NCBI GenBank assembly: GCA_016794035.1
Contig: JAEUHS010000068.1
Coordinates: 1 to 64,000 of the forward strand
DNA length: 64,000 bases
Source of the DNA: Planctomycetota bacterium
Lineage (GTDB): Bacteria; Planctomycetota; UBA1135; UBA2386
Direction of reading: 5' to 3'
Below the pieces are notes generated by a model, which searched no databases, was not told the DNA's origin, and was given only the letters and a program-made list of their open reading frames with translations. The translations under genes were made by a program, and so were the position numbers. Of this stretch, positions 52,097-59,847 are shown piece by piece (within the stretch, counting starts at the first letter, position 1; each line of letters begins with the position of its first letter).

Positions 52097-53301
52097 CGGA
52101 TCTCCTTGGGCTGGGTCTGCTGCGAGTCCGCCTCGGGGGCGGGGAACTGCGCCAACGTGGCCTGCAGGCACTGCAGGGCGTCCTGCACCTGTGCCGCGGT
52201 CAGTACGAACGGCGGCACGATGCGCAGCACGTCGCCGGCGGTGCAGTTCACCAGCAGGCCGGCGGCGTAGAGCGCCTTCTGCACACGGTCGGCGGAGTGG
52301 TGCAGACGCAGGCCGAGCATCAGCCCGCGGCCGCGCACCTCGCGTACGATCGGCAGTTCCTGCTGCAGCCGTTCGAGGCCGGCGCGCAGCTCGCGACCGC
52401 GCGCCTCGACGTCGTCGAGCAGGCCGCGCTCGATCTCGTCGAGGAACACCAGCGCCGCGCGGCAGACCAGCGGCCCGCCGGCGAACGTCGAGCCGTGTTC
52501 GCCCTTCTGCAGCGTGTCCGCGAGCGCGCTGGAGCACAGCGTCGCGCCCATCGGCAGGCCGGCCGCGATCGGCTTGGCCAGCGTGACGACGTCGGGCACC
52601 ACACCGTGGTGCTGCGCGGCCAGGAAGCGGCCGGTGCGACCGCAGCCGCACTGGATCTCGTCGTGCACCAGCAGCGTGCCGGTCGCGGTGCAGAGTTCGC
52701 GCGCGCGGCGCAGGAACGCACCCGACAGTTCGCGGATGCCGCCCTCGCCCTGGATCGGTTCGAGCACCAGCGCCGCCGGGCGCTCGCGTTCGAGGGCGCG
52801 CGCCAGGCCGTCGCCGTCCTCGGGCGCGACCCAGGTCACCGGCTGCAACGGCGCGAAGGGTCGGCGGTACTTCTCGTTCCAGGTCAGCGACAGCGCGCCG
52901 AGCGTGCGGCCGTGGAAGCCGCCCTCGAGCGCGACGAACGACGTGCGCTCGGGCGTGCCGCGCACGTGCATCGCCTTGCGGGCCAGCTTCAGCGCGCACT
53001 CGACCGACTCGGCGCCCGAGTTGGTGAAGAACGCCGCCGCCATGTCGGTCAGCCGGCACAGGCGGGTGGCCACCTGCTCGGTGTACGGATGGCGGAACAG
53101 GTTGCTGAGGTGCACGATCTTGCCGACCTGGTCGCGCAGGGCCTCGCAGAGGCCGGGGTGCGCATGGCCGAGCGCGCTGACGGCGATGCCGGCGAGGAAG
53201 TCGAGGTACTCGCGGCCGTCCTGGTCGCGCAGCACGGCGCCGCGCCCGTCGACGAACACCTCGTCGGCGCGCGCGTAGGTCTGCATCAGGCCCTCATCCA
53301 T
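52093..53301 (-). CDS. argD: Acetylornithine aminotransferase
   Basis: The protein has 402 residues of PLP fold-type I. The PLP lysine is K243 in 'TLAKPIAAGLPMGA'. 'NSGAESVECALKLAR' (94-108), 'GGFHGRTLGALSLTW' and 'HDEIQCGCGRTG' are class III aminotransferase landmarks. It makes N-acetylornithine from N-acetylglutamate semialdehyde and glutamate. Some homologues also serve lysine synthesis. The ATG at 53301 overlaps argB by 8 nt, and the stop overlaps the argF GTG by 4 nt. The last ~20 residues are low-complexity. Confidence 0.94.
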   Translation of the reverse strand: MDEGLMQTYARADEVFVDGRGAVLRDQDGREYLDFLAGIAVSALGHAHPGLCEALRDQVGKIVHLSNLFRHPYTEQVATRLCRLTDMAAAFFTNSGAESVECALKLARKAMHVRGTPERTSFVALEGGFHGRTLGALSLTWNEKYRRPFAPLQPVTWVAPEDGDGLARALERERPAALVLEPIQGEGGIRELSGAFLRRARELCTATGTLLVHDEIQCGCGRTGRFLAAQHHGVVPDVVTLAKPIAAGLPMGATLCSSALADTLQKGEHGSTFAGGPLVCRAALVFLDEIERGLLDDVEARGRELRAGLERLQQELPIVREVRGRGLMLGLRLHHSADRVQKALYAAGLLVNCTAGDVLRIVPPFVLTAAQVQDALQCLQATLAQFPAPEADSQQTQPKEIR

Positions 53302-54121
53302 GGTGGTTCTCGCGGGTGGTGGGGTTCGGTTCGAGGCGGAACGTGGTGCCGACGTCGTCGCGCAGCGCGTGGCGCACGGCGTCGGCGTGCCCGCCGGGCG
53401 CGATCTTGACCAGCGCCTGCGGGTTGTCGCGCAGCGCCAGCAGTGCCGCGTCGAGCTTGGGCAGCATGCCGCCCCTGGCGATGCCGTCGCGCACCAGCGC
53501 GTCGCACCGCGCCGGTGTCAGCGCCGGCAGCCGCTGGCCATCGGCGCCGAGCACGCCGGGCACGTCGGTCAGGAACAGCAGCGCGTCACAGCCGAACGCG
53601 CGGCACAGCGGGCCCGCCGCGTGGTCGGCGTTCAGGTTGTAGAACGGCTCGTCGCCATCGGCGCCCTCGCGCGGCGCGACCGTCGCCAGCACCGGCACGT
53701 GGCCGTGCTGCAGCAGCGTCTGCACGAGTCGTGTCTCGGTGCGTGCGACGGCGCCGACGAAGCCGAGGTCGACATCGGGGCGGGTCACCTGCACGGCCGA
53801 GAAGGTGCCGCCGTCGGCGCCGCAGAGGCCGACCGCGGCGACGCCAGCGCGCTGCAGTGCCGCGACCAGCGTGCGGTTGACGAGGCCGCCCAGCACCATC
53901 AGCACGACCTCGGCGGTGGCGGCATCGGTGAGCCGCAGGCCGTCGTGGTAGCGGTCGACGAGGCCCATCGCCTTGGTGACGCTGCGGATCTGGTTGCCGC
54001 CGCCGTGCACGACGACCACTTCGTGGCCGTCGCCGCGCGCTGCGGCGATCGCTGCGCACATCGCGTCGCGCGGGCCGGCCTGCTCGAGCTGCGCCCCGCC
54101 GATCTTGACCAGCAGCCTCAT
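53294..54121 (-). CDS. argB: Acetylglutamate kinase
   Basis: The protein has 275 residues. It phosphorylates N-acetylglutamate. The amino-acid-kinase fold has 'LLVKIGGAQLEQ' at the start, 'VVVVHGGGNQI' (~39-49), 'NLNADHAAGPLCRAFGCDALLFLTDVPGVL' split over the ATP site and 'GGMLPKLDAAL' near the end. It lacks the ~20-residue N-terminal helix that arginine-inhibited hexameric enzymes use, so feedback inhibition by arginine is less likely (inferred). The ATG at 54121 overlaps the argC stop by 4 nt. Confidence 0.94.
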   Translation of the reverse strand: MRLLVKIGGAQLEQAGPRDAMCAAIAAARGDGHEVVVVHGGGNQIRSVTKAMGLVDRYHDGLRLTDAATAEVVLMVLGGLVNRTLVAALQRAGVAAVGLCGADGGTFSAVQVTRPDVDLGFVGAVARTETRLVQTLLQHGHVPVLATVAPREGADGDEPFYNLNADHAAGPLCRAFGCDALLFLTDVPGVLGADGQRLPALTPARCDALVRDGIARGGMLPKLDAALLALRDNPQALVKIAPGGHADAVRHALRDDVGTTFRLEPNPTTRENHHG

Positions 54122-55101
54122 GCGAGCCCGTCCGTCTCGGGCAGGCCGAGCATCAGGTTCATGTTCTGCAGCGCCTGGCCCGACGCACCCTTCTGCAGGT
54201 TGTCGAGCGCGGCGACGACGACGACCAGCGGGCCGCTCGCGGCGACGGCGAGGTCGCAGCGGTTGCTCTGCTGCACCGCGCACAGCTCGGGCAGACCGCG
54301 GTCGTAGACGCGCACGAACGGTTCGCCGGCGTAGCGCTCGGCGAGGCAGCCGCGCATCGTTGCGGCGCTGACGCCGGCCGCCGGCTGCAGGTAGAGCGTC
54401 GTCAGGATGCCGCGGAACACCGGCAGCAGATGCGGCGTGAACACGATCCGGTCGGTGCCCGCCTGCTGCTGGATCTCCGGCAGGTGCCGGTGCGTGCCGA
54501 TGCCGTAGGCGAGGAAGTTGTCGTGCACGTTGCCGAAGTGCGTGCGCGGGCCCGACGTCTTGCCGGCGCCCGACACGCCGCTCTTGCTGTCGGCGACGAT
54601 GGGCGCCGCGGCGTCGACGAGGCCGGCGGCGAGCAACGGCAGCAGCGGCAGCAGGATCGAGGTCGGGTAGCAGCCGGGATTGGCGCAGAGGCGCGCGCCG
54701 GCGACGGCGTCGCGCGCGTGCTCGGTCAGGCCGTAGACCGCCTCCGGCAGCAGTTCGGGTGCCGGGTGGGCGACGCCGTAGGCGTGCGCGTAGACCGCCG
54801 GATCCCGCAGGCGGAAGTCGGCCGACAGGTCGACGACCTTCTGCCCCGACGCGAGCGCCGCGCGCGCGATCTCGCTGGCGGCGCCGTGCGGCGTGCACAG
54901 GAACACGCCGTCGACGGTCGCGAGCCGACCGAGATCGAGCACGTCGACGGGCCGCTCGTGCGGGAACGCCGGCGGCTCCGGCGCGGTGTCCGGCCGCGCG
55001 GTCATCACGACCTCGGCGCGCAGGCGTGGGTGGCGCGCCAGCAGCGTCAGCAGTTCGCGGCCGGTGTAGCCCGACGCGCCGACGATCGCCGCGCGCTTCA
55101 T
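54118..55101 (-). CDS. argC: N-acetyl-gamma-glutamyl-phosphate reductase
   Basis: The protein has 327 residues. The NADPH site is '[19 protein letters not shown]' at 8-26. The catalytic cysteine is C144 in '[15 protein letters not shown]'. '[11 protein letters not shown]' and '[17 protein letters not shown]' are further family blocks. It reduces N-acetylglutamyl phosphate to the semialdehyde. The ATG at 55101 overlaps the argR stop by 4 nt, so argC is the first enzyme gene behind the regulator. Confidence 0.95.
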   Translation of the reverse strand: MKRAAIVGASGYTGRELLTLLARHPRLRAEVVMTARPDTAPEPPAFPHERPVDVLDLGRLATVDGVFLCTPHGAASEIARAALASGQKVVDLSADFRLRDPAVYAHAYGVAHPAPELLPEAVYGLTEHARDAVAGARLCANPGCYPTSILLPLLPLLAAGLVDAAAPIVADSKSGVSGAGKTSGPRTHFGNVHDNFLAYGIGTHRHLPEIQQQAGTDRIVFTPHLLPVFRGILTTLYLQPAAGVSAATMRGCLAERYAGEPFVRVYDRGLPELCAVQQSNRCDLAVAASGPLVVVVAALDNLQKGASGQALQNMNLMLGLPETDGLA

Positions 55102-55559
55102 CGGCTGGCTCCCTGCCGCAGGCGGCGGATCAGCGCGCGTGCCTTGCGGGCGTCGGCGCAGATGGCGAGCACGGTGTCGTCGCCGGCGATGGTGCCGACG
55201 AGGCCGGGCAGCTGCGCGCGATCGAGCGCGACGCCGAGCGGCTGCGCGCCGCCGGCCGGCGTGCGCAGCACGACCAGGTTCTGCGCCGCGTCGGCGCCGA
55301 CCAGCCAGGTGTGCACGGCGTGCCACAGGCTCTGGTGCGCGGTCTGCGGCGACAGCGGCGCGGTGGGCAGCTCGTAGCCGTCGGTGCCCTTGACGACGCC
55401 GAGCGCGCGCAGATCGCGCGACAGCGTCGCCTGGTTGACCTCGTGACCGGCGTCGGCGAGTTGCTGCTGCAGCTCGGCCTGGTTGCGCACGGGTCCGCGC
55501 TCCAGCAGCGCCAGGATGCGCTGGCGCCGGGCCTCGGGGCCGTCCCGGGTTGGTTGCAT
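55098..55559 (-). CDS. argR: Arginine repressor ArgR
   Basis: The protein has 153 residues, the family's usual size. The N-terminal winged-helix DNA-binding domain has '[20 protein letters not shown]' and the recognition helix '[16 protein letters not shown]'. The C-terminal half ('[20 protein letters not shown]', '[15 protein letters not shown]') forms the hexamer and binds arginine. The chosen ATG at 55559 gives the family start; an ATG at 55580 adds seven residues but would sit in the operator. Placing argR first in the operon, behind its own operator, predicts autoregulation. Confidence 0.93.
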   Translation of the reverse strand: MQPTRDGPEARRQRILALLERGPVRNQAELQQQLADAGHEVNQATLSRDLRALGVVKGTDGYELPTAPLSPQTAHQSLWHAVHTWLVGADAAQNLVVLRTPAGGAQPLGVALDRAQLPGLVGTIAGDDTVLAICADARKARALIRRLRQGASR

Positions 55560-55588
55560 AGATATGCGAGACACGCGCATAATTATGC
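55556..55588 (-). promoter_or_regulatory. Twin ARG boxes (ArgR operator)
   Basis: Two 12-bp palindromes, GCATAGATATGC (55556-55567) and GCATAATTATGC (55577-55588), have centres 21 bp apart, two helical turns. Their arms fit the ArgR consensus TGnAT-n4-ATnCA. An ArgR hexamer normally binds such pairs at this spacing. The downstream box overlaps the argR start codon and the other covers the -10 element, so binding would block transcription. Sequence visible; role inferred from family. Confidence 0.8.
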
Positions 55589-55610
55589 ACCAGACCGTCG
55601 AGCCGCGCAA
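55582..55610 (-). promoter_or_regulatory. Promoter of the arginine operon
   Basis: On the minus strand TTGCGC (55605-55610) and CATAAT (55582-55587) are 17 nt apart, a fair -35 and a 5/6 -10. Transcription would begin near 55575, giving a 16-nt leader with no Shine-Dalgarno before the argR ATG. The -10 lies inside an ARG box. Confidence 0.65.
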
Positions 55611-55631
55611 GCGCCGTCTGCGGGAACGCGC

Positions 55632-57509
55632 TCACAGCGGCGGCGGGACCCTGGCCGCCCCAGCGATGCGGAGGCGGCGCATCTGGGAACTCTTCTTCGC
55701 GTGGTGCTCCTGCATGCGCTCCAGCACGCCGGCGAGGAACTGCACCGTAGCGACGATGTGCGGGCCCTTGTTGAGCATCACGCACTCCGTGCGCACGCCC
55801 ATCGCCGCATCGGTGACCTCGGCGCGCGACGGCAAGCCGGTGCGCGCCATCGAGTCGAGCACCTGGGTCGCCCAGACCACGGGTACGTGCGCTGCCTCGC
55901 ACAGCCAGAGGATCTCCTCCTGCACCTCGGCGAGCCGCGCATAGCCGACCTCTGCGGCCAGGTCGCCGCGAGCCACCATGACGCCCAGCGGGGGGCTGCG
56001 CAGGCCAGCGAACAGCAGCTCCGGCAGCCGCTGGAAGGCGAGCGCGGTCTCGATCTTCAGCAGGATGCCCATGTCCGGCCGCCCGCGGCGGTCGAGTTCC
56101 GCTTCGAGCCGCAGCACGTCCTCGGGCCGCTGGACGAACGACATGCCGACGAGGTCCGCGTGCCGCGCCGCCCAGTCGAGTCGTTCGCGGTCTTCCTCGC
56201 CGAGCGCGGGCGCCGTGATCTCGGTGTCGGGCAGGTTGATGCCCTTGGCCGCCCGCAGCTTGGCGCCGCCCGGCGGCACCGCCGTGATGCGGACCCGCAA
56301 CTCGTTGCCGGCGTGCTCCAGCACGATGCCGGCGATCTTGCCGTCGTCGAACAGGATGCGGTGGTCCGGTCGCACGTCGTCGAACACCTGCGGCAGCGTG
56401 CACGCCACGTGCGCCGGTTCGCGCCGACCATCGGGACCCTCGCGGGCCGGCCGCCCCGGCCGCTGATCGCGGGTGACGACGAGGATGTCGCCGGTCTGCA
56501 GATCGATCTGGGACGGCCGCGCCGGCAGGCGCCCGAGACGCGTCGTCGCCAACTTCGTGATGCCACGGCGCAGGACCACGCGGCAGTCGGTGCCGAGGTA
56601 GGTCGTGCGGTCGATGGCACCCAGGCAGGCGCCGCCGCCGACGCGCGTGATCGCAAAGCAGCGCTTGCGCCCGCGCGTGTCGGTGACGACCAACTCGTCG
56701 CCGACCTCGGCGGCGAACAGCAGCGCGTCGGCGAGCGGCGCCACCGGCGTGCCGGCGGGCAGGTCGCCGGGCGCGGCCTGCGGATCGCGGAACGCGACCA
56801 GCGCGGGCCGGATGGCGACGCCAAAGGCATCGCGCTCGGGCCGCACGCGCAGGACCTCTGGTCCGGGTTCGAGCGGACCGGTGCGCAGCTTCGGGCCGGG
56901 CAGGTCGACCAGCAGGCGGCAGGGGCGACCGACCTCGCGCTGGGCCGCGCGCAGGTGGTCGACCATCGCGTCCCATTCGGCGGGGCCTTCGTGGGCGAGG
57001 TTGACGCGGGCCACGTCCATGCCGGCGCGCAGCAGCGCCCGCAGCAGTTCGGGGTCGCTGGTCGCGTCTGCGGGCAGCGTCACCATGATGCGCGTCTGCC
57101 GGCCCGCCGGGCACGGTCCCAGCAGATCCGCCGCATGCTGCGCCAGCAGGCCGGCGGCACGTTCGCCGTCGAGCCGCTGCGGGTCGGCGGCCGCCGGATC
57201 CGGGGGCGGCAATTCGCCGAGCAGGGCGAGCAGCGCGAGGCGGACGCCCTGCACCGTGTCGTGCACATGGCCTTCGAGCCGGCCCAGCGACGACAGCGCC
57301 AGGTCGCTCAGATGGCGCTGCAGCGGCCGCAGGTCCTGGGTGCGCATGGCGAGGTACTGCGCGAGGTTGGTCGCGCTCACCCGGCGTTCCGCTGGCACCG
57401 CCTCGATCGCCGCATTGCGGGCGTCCTGCGCGGCGGCCATCTCACGCAACAGGTGCTCGACTGCGGCCAGCATCTGGCGCAATCGATCGGGTCGGAACCG
57501 GAGCGGCAT
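55632..57509 (-). CDS. Pyruvate-kinase-like protein with long N-terminal extension
   Basis: The protein has 625 residues. About 135 helical N-terminal residues precede the TIM-barrel part. PK landmarks: 'LLRALLRAGMDVARVNLAHE', 'VDLPGPKLRTG' (phosphate/metal loop), 'LLKIETALAFQRLPEL' and 'VMVARGDLAAEVG' (catalytic signature). The B domain is enlarged with a Pro/Arg-rich insert. The chain stops soon after 'SRAEVTDAAMGVRTECVMLN', where classical enzymes go on to 'GETAxG' and a regulatory C domain; here 'KGPHI' replaces it and the C domain is missing. True pyruvate kinase activity is possible but unproven. Its stop is 72 nt upstream of argR on the same strand. Confidence 0.75.
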   Translation of the reverse strand: MPLRFRPDRLRQMLAAVEHLLREMAAAQDARNAAIEAVPAERRVSATNLAQYLAMRTQDLRPLQRHLSDLALSSLGRLEGHVHDTVQGVRLALLALLGELPPPDPAAADPQRLDGERAAGLLAQHAADLLGPCPAGRQTRIMVTLPADATSDPELLRALLRAGMDVARVNLAHEGPAEWDAMVDHLRAAQREVGRPCRLLVDLPGPKLRTGPLEPGPEVLRVRPERDAFGVAIRPALVAFRDPQAAPGDLPAGTPVAPLADALLFAAEVGDELVVTDTRGRKRCFAITRVGGGACLGAIDRTTYLGTDCRVVLRRGITKLATTRLGRLPARPSQIDLQTGDILVVTRDQRPGRPAREGPDGRREPAHVACTLPQVFDDVRPDHRILFDDGKIAGIVLEHAGNELRVRITAVPPGGAKLRAAKGINLPDTEITAPALGEEDRERLDWAARHADLVGMSFVQRPEDVLRLEAELDRRGRPDMGILLKIETALAFQRLPELLFAGLRSPPLGVMVARGDLAAEVGYARLAEVQEEILWLCEAAHVPVVWATQVLDSMARTGLPSRAEVTDAAMGVRTECVMLNKGPHIVATVQFLAGVLERMQEHHAKKSSQMRRLRIAGAARVPPPL

Positions 57510-57570
57510 CGCGAGACTTTCCGCGTGCGTGCGCAGGCTTGGCGAACGGAGTGTGAGGGAATCGTGAGGA

Positions 57571-58314
57571 TCAGCCGGTCAGCCAGTAGTACAGCCGGCC
57601 GCCCAGTTCGTGCAGCGCCAGGCTGGTGTCGCGCAGGCCGCTCCAGCGCGGGATCAGGCTCGACCAGCCGTCGAACGCCGGGCCGCGGAAGCCGGTCGGC
57701 GCGGCCGTGACCTCGAGTCGTTCGCGGCGGAAGCACTCGGTCGCGCGCGGCATGTGCCAGGCGCTGGTGACCAGCAGGATGCGGCGCACGCCGTCCTGGC
57801 GCAGCAGCTCGGCCGAGAACGCCGCGTTCTCGCGCGTGTCGGCCGACCGTTCCTCGAGCCAGCGCACCGGCACCGCGAACTCCTGCACCGCGGCGCGCTG
57901 CATCAGCGCCGCCAGCGACGGCAGGTCGGTGCCCGGCGCGCCGCCGCTGAGCAGCAGCGGCAGGCCCGTGCGGCGCTGCAGGAACGCGCCGTAGCGCAGG
58001 CGCTGCAGCGTCATCGGCCCGACCACCGCGCCGCCGTACTCGTCGCCGTGCCGGTCCGCCTCGGCGCTGAGCACGACGATCGCATCGGCGGCCGGCAGGG
58101 CCCCGGTGGCCGGCAGCGCCGGGGCGGTCTGCAGCGTCTGCAGCAGCGCGCCGCCGACCAGCGGCGTCGAGGCGGCCCAGAGCCAGGCACCGGCGAAGAC
58201 CTGCATCGTGCGGCCGAAGCGCGGCCACCGGCGGCGCAGCAGCGTGCCCAGCAGCAGCAGCCCGATCGCCGAGGCCGGCGGCAACAGCAACATCTCGACC
58301 ACCTGTCGCAGCAT
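57571..58314 (-). CDS. DUF218/YdcF-ElyC-like membrane protein
   Basis: The protein has 247 residues. Two hydrophobic helices at the N-terminus (~8-25, ~33-52) anchor a DUF218 domain: 'ADAIVVLSAEADRHGDEYG', 'RLRYGAFLQRRTGLPLLLSGG', 'ENAAFSAELLRQDGVRRILL' and 'VTSAWHMPRATECFRRERL'. ElyC and SanA of this family act in envelope or peptidoglycan upkeep. The ATG at 58314 is chosen because TATGCT ends 6 nt upstream; the longer frame to 58407 is Arg/Pro-rich shadow. It is divergent from the VTT-domain gene (78 nt). Confidence 0.82.
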   Translation of the reverse strand: MLRQVVEMLLLPPASAIGLLLLGTLLRRRWPRFGRTMQVFAGAWLWAASTPLVGGALLQTLQTAPALPATGALPAADAIVVLSAEADRHGDEYGGAVVGPMTLQRLRYGAFLQRRTGLPLLLSGGAPGTDLPSLAALMQRAAVQEFAVPVRWLEERSADTRENAAFSAELLRQDGVRRILLVTSAWHMPRATECFRRERLEVTAAPTGFRGPAFDGWSSLIPRWSGLRDTSLALHELGGRLYYWLTG

Positions 58315-58320
58315 CGGCGC

Positions 58321-58326
58321 AGCATA
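58321..58326 (-). promoter_or_regulatory. Putative leaderless -10 of the DUF218 gene
   Basis: TATGCT on the minus strand is followed by GCGCCG and then ATG at 58314. It uses exactly the same six-nucleotide spacer as the gene starting at 6798. No Shine-Dalgarno or clear -35 is present. Confidence 0.45.
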
Positions 58327-58392
58327 CGGTGGTCGCTGCGGACGCGGATTCCGTTGCCGCGCGAACCGACGCGGCGGTATGCCACCCCGGTG

Positions 58393-59112
58393 ATGCCATG
58401 GGTCCACCGATGGCGCGCGCTGCGGCGGGCGTTCGCCGATCTCGGTCCGCTGCGTCCGGCCGTCGTCTACGTCGCGGCAGCGTCGACGGTCGGCATGGTC
58501 GCGCTGGTGCTGGCGCTGCCGGCGCTGGCGGCGCGCACGCCGACGGCGCCGGCCATCGCGTTGCCGGTCGTCGTCGCCGCCATCGTGGTCGCGATCGGTG
58601 CCGCGGTGCTGCCGCCGGCGGCCGCGGCGCTCGGTGCGGGCTACTGCCTCGGGGCGTCGCCCGGCACCGCGGCAGCCGTGGCCGGCGTCGGCCTCGGCTG
58701 CCTGCTCGCGGGACAGCTGGCGCGGCGACTCGGCGCGGCCCTGCTGCCGGCGCTGCGCGAACGACCGCGCGCGGTCGCGGTGCGCACGTTCACGCGCGGC
58801 CCGGCCGCCGCGGCCACGCTGGCGGTGGCACGGCTGCGCTGGGCCGCGGTGTTCCCGTTCGCCGCCACCAACCTGCTGTTCGTGGTCGTCGGCGTGCCGG
58901 CCCGCAGCGTGCTGCTCGGCAGCTGGCTCGCGGTGGTGCCGACGGCGCTGCTCGGCGCGATCGCCGGTGACGCCCTGCGCACCTGGCGCGAACGGGGCGC
59001 GTGGCCGGAGCCGCAGGCATGCGTGGCCGCGGCGGCGGCGGTGCTGGCCGCCTGCACGCTGCGGCGCGCCGCCCGCCGGGTGTGGCGCGCCGCGACGTCG
59101 CCGGTCGCGTGA
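58393..59112 (+). CDS. VTT-domain (TVP38/TMEM64-like) membrane protein
   Basis: The protein has 239 residues and five or six hydrophobic helices. The C-terminal half, 'FPFAATNLLFVVVGVPARSV' followed by 'LLGSWLAVVPTALLGAIAGD', fits the VTT/DedA-like re-entrant core that transports or scrambles lipids. The first half has 'VVAAIVVAIGAAVLPPAAAALGAGY', like the DedA Gly-rich hairpin. The role is probably in the inner membrane. A GTG one codon before the ATG is possible. Confidence is moderate because the family is divergent. Confidence 0.65.
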   Translation: MPWVHRWRALRRAFADLGPLRPAVVYVAAASTVGMVALVLALPALAARTPTAPAIALPVVVAAIVVAIGAAVLPPAAAALGAGYCLGASPGTAAAVAGVGLGCLLAGQLARRLGAALLPALRERPRAVAVRTFTRGPAAAATLAVARLRWAAVFPFAATNLLFVVVGVPARSVLLGSWLAVVPTALLGAIAGDALRTWRERGAWPEPQACVAAAAAVLAACTLRRAARRVWRAATSPVA

Positions 59113-59133
59113 TCCGGCCCGATCCCGCGCTGC

Positions 59134-59772
59134 CTACTTGGTCGGCGGGTGCATCATGACCGGCGCGGTCAGCGTGTGCTTGCCCCATGCGAGCGTGAAC
59201 GAGCCCTTGCCGGGAGTCGTCTTGTCGGCGTCGAAGGTCATCGTCATCGCCTCGACGACCTCGGCGGCGGCGCCCTTGTTCAGCGTCAGCGGCACGCTGA
59301 TCTCGGGCTTCCAGTTCTGCGGCCCGAACGGCAGCGCGCCGGCCTGCATGGCCTTGCTCGCGTCGATCAGCGCCAGCGAGAACTCGCCTTCCTTGCTGCA
59401 GGCGAGCGCGACGCAGTACGAGCCGGCAGGGATCTTGACGCCGCCGAACTCGAGATCGGTCGTGGTCTGCAGCGTGGTCCAGAAGTCCTTGCCGAGGCGG
59501 TTGAGCTTGCCCTTCAGCATGTCCATCTGGTTGTCGTACTCGGCCTTCCACTCGGGCTGGCCGTGCTGGATGACGGCCATGTAGCCGACGCTGAAGTCGT
59601 CGCTGAACATCGCCAGCGTGGTCGTGTGGCGTTCGCCGGCGAAGGCCATGCCCTTGAACTTCTGCGCCGATGCTTCCTTGAGCACGGGCTTCGGGGCGCT
59701 GCCCTCCTGGGCGAAGGCGGGGACGGTGAGGCAGAGCGCGGTGAGCGCGGTGGCGAGGATCGGAGTGTGCAT
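59134..59772 (-). CDS. Secreted DUF2911-like protein
   Basis: The protein has 212 residues. The signal peptide ends near 'FAQEGS' (~21). The mature part is beta-rich with the DUF2911-like 'LEFGGVKIPAGSYCVAL' and 'EFSLALIDASKA', and a C-terminal 'GSFTLAWGKHTLTAPV'. It is probably periplasmic; no enzymatic motif is visible. A 75-nt gap separates it from the class V aminotransferase gene on the same strand. A TACCCT motif on the minus strand near 59825 might be its promoter. The DUF2911 reading is from memory. Confidence 0.6.
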   Translation of the reverse strand: MHTPILATALTALCLTVPAFAQEGSAPKPVLKEASAQKFKGMAFAGERHTTTLAMFSDDFSVGYMAVIQHGQPEWKAEYDNQMDMLKGKLNRLGKDFWTTLQTTTDLEFGGVKIPAGSYCVALACSKEGEFSLALIDASKAMQAGALPFGPQNWKPEISVPLTLNKGAAAEVVEAMTMTFDADKTTPGKGSFTLAWGKHTLTAPVMMHPPTK

Positions 59773-59847
59773 TGCAGTGTCTCGGTGGGGTTCGGTGGCT
59801 ACCGGGTCGGCGAAGAGTGAGCCGCACAGGGTAGGGGCTGGCGGGCG

